Assembly (NCBI RefSeq): GCF_003712195.1
Contig: NZ_RDSD01000016.1
Location: forward strand, 1 to 64,000
Source: Proteiniphilum sp. X52
Lineage (GTDB): Bacteria > Bacteroidota > Bacteroidia > Bacteroidales > Dysgonomonadaceae
Length of the DNA stretch: 64,000 nt
Direction of reading: 5' to 3'
Shown here: piece after piece, positions 58,990-64,000 of the stretch
Position numbering within the stretch: position 1 is the first letter of the stretch
How the letters are laid out: every line of letters begins with the position of its first letter
Notes under the pieces: model-generated
The model's input: only the letters and a program-made list of their open reading frames with translations
Databases searched by the model: none
Told to the model about the DNA's origin: nothing
Made by a program: the position numbers and the translations under genes

Positions 58990-60831
58990 TCATTTTCCCG
59001 CTTTCCGCAGCCTGTTTTCCATCTCTTCGATCGCCTTCATCGTGTCGTTATAAATCCGATCCATTTCAGCATTGCTTTCGGCAGGGGCATATCGCGCAAA
59101 TTCGCAGGTGTTCAGGATTTCAATAAACCTGCCTGCCAACTCTTCACTGATACCTTTTCGCGAGAGTTCTTCTTCGATATTGTTTCTTGAAAGGCGTGCC
59201 AACGGTATGGAAAGCTTATCGCTGAAATATCCCCAGATAGCACGGAGTACTTCATCATAGAAGTGCTCCTTATCCTGCTCTTTGAGATATCTGTTTGCTG
59301 TTTTTAACCGCTTGATAGCCGTCTTATTCGCTTTCCGGGTACGCATCAACGCTACATTGGCATTTTCCCGCGCCTGCTTCTGGTTAATTATGTATAACAC
59401 AATCAATAGAATTAGCGGGATCAAATACCACAACCAGTAGTTCAACGAGCCCACAAAAAAGGCGGTTGTGGAAAGATAAGCCGGCTCACCTGTCTTCAGG
59501 AAACGGATATCCTGCTCTACCCTCACATCCTGGCGGTTTACAAAGGTGCTTACCGCGCTGCTGCCCGGATCCCCTTTCGCTATCCGCAACTTCTGCTCGG
59601 GCATGGACAGTGTTTCATACCTGTTCTTGGTCGGATCAAAATAGGTGAATTCCACGGCCGGGATAGTATAGGATCCTTCATAGCGCGGGATAGCCATATA
59701 TTCTATCTTTCTGATCCCGGTCAACCCGTTCGTAGTCACATTCAATGAGTTCGTGACCGTAGGGTCATATACCTCGAAATTGCTTGGAAAGTCTATTTCG
59801 GGATTCCGGATCAGTTTCATATTTCCTGTACCCGATATTTCCAATGTCACGGTGATCGCTTCATTGGCCTTTACTTCTGTGGAATTGATGCCGGATTTCA
59901 ATGTGAAGGCACCTACCGCATTGGCGTAACTGGGAGGGCGGTTTGCCGGAAGAGGTTTCACGTTGATCGATAAAGGATTTGTAACCAACTCTTTTTTCAC
60001 ATCCACCATCACCTCCTGGGTACCGAAGAAGGTGGAGACTCTCCTCCCCGAGGGGACTGAAAAGACCATCTCCAGGCTCCCGCGGGGAATGGATATCTGT
60101 CCCGAGCGTTGAGGGAACAGCAATGTCTTGCGAAGATCCGCCGTGAAATAATTCCTTCCATTGAATCTCTCCAACTGTAATTGCTGGTTCGACGGGAGTT
60201 CAACCTCTTCCACCATAAAACCCTCGAATTCGGGGAACTGTATCTTTCCGAAATTGACCACGTTCAATGTGGTATAAAGTCGGAATGTAACGGTAAACCC
60301 CTCCTGTTCATAGGGATCGTTCTTGGAAACAATGGCCCTGATAAAGGCCTCATCAGCCGAAACGGTGGCCGTCCCCTTGCCGGAGGAGCGTTCCTCGCCG
60401 CGACTTCCACCCGCGGAAGAGCTCCGCGACGATGACTCATCGGGAGGAAGCACTTCTATTTGCAGGGAATTGGATTCGTAATTACTCCCTCCTACCTTGA
60501 TCAATGCGGGGGGAATGGTGAATTTCCCCGTTTTTTTCGCCATCAGGATATAAGTATAGGTGACGGAACTGTGGGAAGTGGTTTTTCCGTTTATTATCTG
60601 CTGGCTGGAGCTGGTGGTTGTGGTAGGGCCAAATAGAATGTCGAAATCGGGAAGATCGGGTACGCGCAGATCCTTCCCCACTTCATTCGTCAAGATGAAA
60701 CTCAGCCTGAACTGTTCCCCCTCAACCACCGCCGCCGGCGCGGAAGCCTTGAACGTCACCTGTCCGAATGCCTTGCCGCCACCGGTAAGTAACACAGCGA
60801 AAAGAAGAAAAAATATATAGATACGCTTCAT
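58990..60831 (-). CDS. batD: BatD, large membrane-anchored protein of the Bat operon
   Basis: About 613 residues from the ATG at 60831. Signal peptide MKRIYIFFLLFAVLLTGGGK ending FGQV. The exported part consists of beta-sandwich repeats typical of BatD (VTFKASAPAAVVEGEQFRLS, VRAIVSKNDPYEQEGFTVTFRLYTT in parts, MLIRNPEIDFPSNFEVYDP in parts). One membrane segment near residue 480 (YWLWYLIPLILLIVLYII) precedes a cytoplasmic helical tail. A Ser/Gly-rich linker (SSSRSSSAGGSRGEERSSGK) lies near residue 135-155. A longer frame from 60873 adds only KNEKRRMKNE-type residues encoded by the upstream word repeat and is not used. Biochemical role unknown; loss of the operon affects oxygen tolerance in Bacteroides fragilis. 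Confidence 0.9.
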   Translation of the reverse strand: MKRIYIFFLLFAVLLTGGGKAFGQVTFKASAPAAVVEGEQFRLSFILTNEVGKDLRVPDLPDFDILFGPTTTTSSSQQIINGKTTSHSSVTYTYILMAKKTGKFTIPPALIKVGGSNYESNSLQIEVLPPDESSSRSSSAGGSRGEERSSGKGTATVSADEAFIRAIVSKNDPYEQEGFTVTFRLYTTLNVVNFGKIQFPEFEGFMVEEVELPSNQQLQLERFNGRNYFTADLRKTLLFPQRSGQISIPRGSLEMVFSVPSGRRVSTFFGTQEVMVDVKKELVTNPLSINVKPLPANRPPSYANAVGAFTLKSGINSTEVKANEAITVTLEISGTGNMKLIRNPEIDFPSNFEVYDPTVTNSLNVTTNGLTGIRKIEYMAIPRYEGSYTIPAVEFTYFDPTKNRYETLSMPEQKLRIAKGDPGSSAVSTFVNRQDVRVEQDIRFLKTGEPAYLSTTAFFVGSLNYWLWYLIPLILLIVLYIINQKQARENANVALMRTRKANKTAIKRLKTANRYLKEQDKEHFYDEVLRAIWGYFSDKLSIPLARLSRNNIEEELSRKGISEELAGRFIEILNTCEFARYAPAESNAEMDRIYNDTMKAIEEMENRLRKAGK

Positions 60832-60861
60832 AGGGCTTATTTCATTTTTCATTCTCCGTTT

Positions 60862-60910
60862 TTCATTCTTCATTCTTCATTCTTCACTCTTCATTCTTCA
60901 CTCTTCACTC
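60862..60910 (-). repeat. Seven tandem heptamers upstream of batD
   Basis: Plus strand: TTCATTC x3, TTCACTC, TTCATTC, TTCACTC x2, without interruption. On the batD strand each unit reads GAATGAA or GAGTGAA, so every unit carries an ATG or GTG overlapping a TGA (ATGA/GTGA). It lies 31 bp before the batD start. Confidence 0.92.
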
Positions 60911-60951
60911 TATCGACTCATTGGCATATTCGCACATTCATCAATTATTTT

Positions 60952-61680
60952 TCACCAGTTTTTATTGTTCCTTCTGTTATTTTCAGCACGCTCCTCTCTT
61001 TCCTTAGCCCTTATCTGTTGAACCTTCTCCTGGGTTTCCCGCTCATCCTGTTCGATTGCCTGGAGCAATTGTCGGGCATTGTCACTTGACATCTGCTCCG
61101 GCTGTTCGGGTTGTTCCGCGCGTTGTTCCCTATCCTGTTCATTCTGCCGCGGCTGTTCCTGCTGTTGCTGTTCTTGTTGTTGCTCCTGCTGATCCTCCTG
61201 CTGATCCTGGTTCCCTCCGCCCTGATCCTCCTGGTCCTGAATCATTTTCTGCACTACCGCCAGGTTGTATCGGGCTTCATCATCCCCGGGATTTAACCGT
61301 AACGCCATTTTATAGGCCTCTATCGAGCCTTGCAACTCTTTCTTTTGCAGCATCGCGTTCCCTATATTGTGCCACGCGGCGGAGGCTTCCAACGGTTTCT
61401 CCTGTTCGAGTGAAATATAGTGATTATATTTTTCAATGGCCTGGTCCCACTCTTTTTGCCGGTAAAGGGCATTCCCCAGGTTAAAATTCGCTTCTTTGGA
61501 GGCAGCATTTTCTTCTACCGCATTTTCGTAGAACCTGGCCGCGTCGGAGAATTTTTCCTGCCGGTACTCCTTATTCCCCTTGCGGATGTTCTTCCGGACA
61601 TCTTTTTGCGCGGAGACAGCTACAGGCAGGATCATCCCCGCCAAGAAACACAGGAGATATCTTTTAATGGATACTTTCAT
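60952..61680 (-). CDS. batC: BatC, TPR protein with Gln-rich linker
   Basis: 242 residues from the ATG at 61680, which gives a signal peptide (MKVSIKRYLLCFLAGMILPV, ending VSAQ); an ATG at 61701 adds seven residues. TPR repeats span about 30-145 (GNKEYRQEKFSDAARFYENA, NFNLGNALYRQKEWDQAIEKY, WHNIGNAMLQKKELQGSIEAY). A Gln/Glu-rich low-complexity segment covers about 150-200 (61090-61240), and a charged helix (EREERAENNRRNNKNW) closes the protein. Probably periplasmic scaffold for the Bat complex, by analogy. Confidence 0.9.
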   Translation of the reverse strand: MKVSIKRYLLCFLAGMILPVAVSAQKDVRKNIRKGNKEYRQEKFSDAARFYENAVEENAASKEANFNLGNALYRQKEWDQAIEKYNHYISLEQEKPLEASAAWHNIGNAMLQKKELQGSIEAYKMALRLNPGDDEARYNLAVVQKMIQDQEDQGGGNQDQQEDQQEQQQEQQQQEQPRQNEQDREQRAEQPEQPEQMSSDNARQLLQAIEQDERETQEKVQQIRAKEREERAENNRRNNKNW

Positions 61681-61710
61681 TTGATTTTTCAACTTTACCA
61701 CTTTACCACT

Positions 61711-62733
61711 TTATTCAAACACCCTCACATTCCTGAACAGTGGATTTTTCTTGTCATATACAACTATTTCCAGCAACAGGATCACCAACAGTATCCATGC
61801 GAGTAACGAAAATTTCTCGTCATACTCCGAATAGGTGAGGCTGGTAGTCTTGCCTGTCTGCAACTCATCGAGTTGTGTTTCCAACGCCCGGATAGCACTG
61901 TTCGAGTTATCGGCACGGACATAAAATCCCCCTCCACTCTGAGCTATCTCCATCGCTATCTGTTCATTCAGGCGGGAGACCACCACATTGCCTTCCGCAT
62001 CGGTCATGAAATTGCTTCCATATTCAGTGGCGGGTATGGGCGAACCCTCCGGGGAACCGATCCCGACCAGATTAATCATCACTCCTGCTTTTGCCGCTTC
62101 CGCGGCAATATCGACGGCACTTCCCCCATGATCTTCACCATCGGTTATGATCACCATCGCCTTACTCATCTCCTGGTCACCGGAGAAGCAGCTCATGCCG
62201 AGGCTGATTGCCTGTCCGATGGCAGTGCCCTGTATGGGAACCAAGCTCGGATCGATGGTGTTGAGGAAAATTTTCGCCGACTGGGTATCCGATGTCAGGG
62301 GCATTTGCACATACGCCTCCCCGGCGAACACGATCAGTGCCACCTTATCATTCCTGCGCAGGTCGATCAGTCTCGACAGGATCTGCTTAGCCCGCGCGAG
62401 TCGATTCGGTGACACGTCTTCAGCCAACATCGAATTGGACACGTCAATGGCAATCACCAATTCAATCCCCTCTTTTTCAACTGTTTCCACCTTTGTGCCG
62501 AATTGAGGACGGGCAATCATAAATATGCCGGCACATAATGCCGCAAAGATCAACCAGAATTTCAGGTAGGAACGTTTCAGGGATAGTTCGGGCATCATCA
62601 TCTTCAGCGTGGAGAGATTGCCCAATTTTTGGACATCCTTGCGTTTCCTGATGTTCAGATAGATGTACACCGCCAGCAACAGGGGCATGGCGAAGAACAA
62701 CCACAAATATTCCGGATTTCCGAATCTAAACAT
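61711..62733 (-). CDS. batB: BatB, von Willebrand factor A domain membrane protein
   Basis: 340 residues. Two N-terminal membrane segments (LWLFFAMPLLLAVYIYLNI and FWLIFAALCAGIFMIA), a VWA domain (about 85-290) and a C-terminal membrane segment (LLAWILLVILLLEIVV). The metal-binding MIDAS motif DVSNSM is complete, with the later TDGEDHGG. Paralogous to BatA. The two VWA proteins are thought to form a complex in the membrane with the MoxR ATPase encoded upstream in most species. Confidence 0.93.
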   Translation of the reverse strand: MFRFGNPEYLWLFFAMPLLLAVYIYLNIRKRKDVQKLGNLSTLKMMMPELSLKRSYLKFWLIFAALCAGIFMIARPQFGTKVETVEKEGIELVIAIDVSNSMLAEDVSPNRLARAKQILSRLIDLRRNDKVALIVFAGEAYVQMPLTSDTQSAKIFLNTIDPSLVPIQGTAIGQAISLGMSCFSGDQEMSKAMVIITDGEDHGGSAVDIAAEAAKAGVMINLVGIGSPEGSPIPATEYGSNFMTDAEGNVVVSRLNEQIAMEIAQSGGGFYVRADNSNSAIRALETQLDELQTGKTTSLTYSEYDEKFSLLAWILLVILLLEIVVYDKKNPLFRNVRVFE

Positions 62734-62859
62734 TTCCTATTTTTATATTGTATCCCACTATTACCAATCAATTGTTCCGCTTCGGGGAATCCATTCCCGT
62801 TCGGCAAAGCCTCTTCTCACTATCCTCTATCCACTATTCACTTTTCATTGTTCACTTTC
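62734..62859 (-). repeat. GTGAA/ATGAA word repeat between batA and batB
   Basis: On the minus strand near 62865-62815 the sequence runs through AGTGAAC, AATGAAA, AGTGAAT, AGTGGAT, AGAGGAT and AGTGAGA, irregular 7-mers of the same kind as those in front of batD. The remainder up to the batB start shows no feature. Confidence 0.6.
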
Positions 62860-63849
62860 TTATGGCACGCTCCTCAGCCACGTCCTTCGCAACAACAACT
62901 CCAAGAGTATCAATCCCAAGGCAGCCAGCGCGAAGGGGAGGAATAATTCCTTACGCCGCGTCACATTCTGCACACTGATCAGGTACTTCTCCATCTCGTC
63001 GATCTCATCATATACCTGACGGAGCCCTTCGGTATCCTGCGCGCGGAAATATTGCCCGCCGGTCATCGCGGCAATTTCAGTCAGTGTCTTCTCGTCGATG
63101 TCCACCCGCATGTTCTGCATCCTGATCCCGTAGGGCGTATTCATAGGGGTGGGCGCCATCCCTTTGGTTCCCACACCCACTGTGTAGACGCGGATACCAT
63201 AGGAGCGCGCCAGGTCGGCAGCGGTAAGCGGAGCGATCTGGCCACTGTTATTGGTGCCATCGGTAAGCAGGATCACCACCCGCGACTCCGATCCGCTATC
63301 TTTCAGCCTGTTCACCGAAGTAGCCAACCCCAGTCCGATGGCCGTGCCATCCTCTATCATTCCGAACTCTATCTCGTTGAGCAGGTTCAATAATACTTTA
63401 TGGTCGGTGGTAAGCGGGCATTGCGTAAAACTCTCGCCGGCAAAGATCACCAATCCTATATTGTCATTGGGGCGGTCGGTAATAAATTCAGCCGCCACCT
63501 TCTTTGCCGCCTGCAAGCGATCGGGCTGCAAATCCTGCGCAAGCATGGATCCCGACACATCGAGCGCCATCACAATATCTATACCTTGTGTCTCGGTCTC
63601 TTCCCAACGGTTAACCGATTGGGGACGGGCGATCACCACGATGACCAGTGCAATGGAGATCAGCCGCAAGGCAAACGGAAGGTGCCGCATATAGACCCTG
63701 AGATCCGATTTCATTCCGCCAAAAGCGCTTGTTGAGGCCAATTTGAATGAAGCCTGTGTCTTCGACAGGCGCAGCACATACCACACCATCAGCGGGATAA
63801 TCAGCAGCAACAGATATAGGTATTCAGGATGCAGAAATTCCATTCTCAC
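62860..63849 (-). CDS. batA: BatA, von Willebrand factor A domain membrane protein
   Basis: 329 residues. Membrane segments near residues 10-27 (YLYLLLLIIPLMVWYVLRL) and 58-75 (FALRLISIALVIVVIA), a VWA domain (about 88-290) with MIDAS DVSGSM, TDGTNNSG and the NIGLVIFAGESFTQCPLT stretch, and a C-terminal membrane segment (LFLPFALAALGLILLELLL). The start overlaps the stop of the preceding gene by four bases (ATGA). First of the five bat genes visible here. Confidence 0.95.
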   Translation of the reverse strand: MRMEFLHPEYLYLLLLIIPLMVWYVLRLSKTQASFKLASTSAFGGMKSDLRVYMRHLPFALRLISIALVIVVIARPQSVNRWEETETQGIDIVMALDVSGSMLAQDLQPDRLQAAKKVAAEFITDRPNDNIGLVIFAGESFTQCPLTTDHKVLLNLLNEIEFGMIEDGTAIGLGLATSVNRLKDSGSESRVVILLTDGTNNSGQIAPLTAADLARSYGIRVYTVGVGTKGMAPTPMNTPYGIRMQNMRVDIDEKTLTEIAAMTGGQYFRAQDTEGLRQVYDEIDEMEKYLISVQNVTRRKELFLPFALAALGLILLELLLRRTWLRSVP

Positions 63850-64000
63850 TTACTTTTTTTATTACTATTCTCCGGACTCTTCCCATCTCCCATTCTTCCC
63901 GTCTCCCGTTCCCTTTCGGGCTCTTCTTCTCTCACAACAGGATCGGGTTCCCGGGTCTGGTTCACAAAGAAATAAGCATTTACCAGGCTCAAATCGTTTT
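63846..64000 (-). CDS. C-terminal end of the gene upstream of batA (partial)
   Basis: On the minus strand an open frame enters from the right edge and ends at TGA 63848-63846, overlapping the batA start. About 50 codons are visible: NDLSLVNAYFFVNQTREPD, then a highly charged tail rich in Glu, Arg and Lys ending SNKKSK. In Bacteroidales the gene between the DUF58 gene and batA encodes a membrane protein of unknown function; this is probably it. Confidence 0.65.
   Translation of the reverse strand, partial: NDLSLVNAYFFVNQTREPDPVVREEEPERERETGRMGDGKSPENSNKKSK

Noticed and set aside
60832-60873. N-terminal extension of BatD
   Set aside because: The extra residues come from the repeat-like region, and the signal peptide begins at 60831.
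60862-60910. Heptamer array considered as a CRISPR-like repeat
   Set aside because: Units are contiguous without spacers and only 7 bp long. No cas genes were seen anywhere in the window.
1-64000. tRNA, rRNA and riboswitch genes
   Set aside because: I looked in the intergenic regions, including upstream of leuS and ribD, and saw no cloverleaf, rRNA-like or FMN-type conserved sequence. A covariance search would be decisive.

Overview
The window is chromosomal DNA from a member of the Bacteroidota, most likely order Bacteroidales. The evidence is two SusC/SusD pairs, NVEALA and NigD-like proteins, DUF4294, DUF6089 and DUF6242 proteins, a BatA-E operon, and repeated promoters with the TAnnTTTG -7 box of this phylum. 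A Dysgonomonadaceae-like genome (Proteiniphilum/Petrimonas type) is my best guess, but that is inference.

Layout. (1) 1-2960 is an AT-rich, decaying accessory segment. It holds the right end of an IS21-family element (istB and terminal repeats), a gene fragment cut by it, an NVEALA peptide gene with an amber codon exactly inside its NVEALA motif, a remnant of a second NVEALA tail, an intact six-bladed propeller lipoprotein, and a beheaded second lipoprotein joined to an unrelated C-terminal fragment. (2) 3.0-18.5 kb is core genome: yajC-ybbR-coaE, a small wHTH protein, a large FAD/Fe-S dehydrogenase, leuS-yitT, an acyl-CoA synthetase, a DUF4294 protein, a SulP transporter and a YgiQ radical-SAM enzyme. 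(3) 18.5-26.5 kb is a leftward SusC-SusD locus with a five-bladed-propeller hydrolase-like protein, an exported glycerophosphodiester phosphodiesterase and a fragment of an SGNH esterase gene. (4) 26.9-44.0 kb is a rightward fucose-utilisation region: NigD-like lipoprotein, GntR regulator, L-fucose isomerase, fucose permease, a second SusC/SusD pair, two GH29 alpha-L-fucosidases and a GH3 enzyme. Three copies of a direct-repeat sequence (CAGCACAGTA-type decamers) lie in front of the regulator, the isomerase and the second susC, and very probably form the regulator's operators. No fuculokinase or fuculose-phosphate aldolase gene is present. (5) 44.1-57.9 kb is core genome: prmC-recX-comF-pyrE-SRPBCC leftward; ribD, DUF6242, DUF6089, uppS, bamA and two ompH/skp genes rightward; then a DUF2007-Usp fusion, a small HTH protein and a PAP2 phosphatase leftward. 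(6) 57.9-64.0 kb is the Bat (aerotolerance) operon, leftward: end of an upstream gene, then batA, batB, batC, batD, batE.

How it works together: the fucose region reads as a complete outer-membrane-to-cytoplasm route, in which SusCD2 imports fucosylated glycan, GH29/GH29/GH3 trim it, FucP imports fucose and FucI converts it to fuculose, all under one GntR-type regulator. The SusCD1 locus may address a phosphodiester- or ester-decorated substrate. The core block from uppS to ompH is an envelope-assembly cluster. Non-coding structure is rich: near-leaderless promoters, a terminator hairpin that also carries the -33 box of leuS, strong hairpins inside both fucose transcription units, and short-word tandem repeats in front of sulP and between the bat genes.
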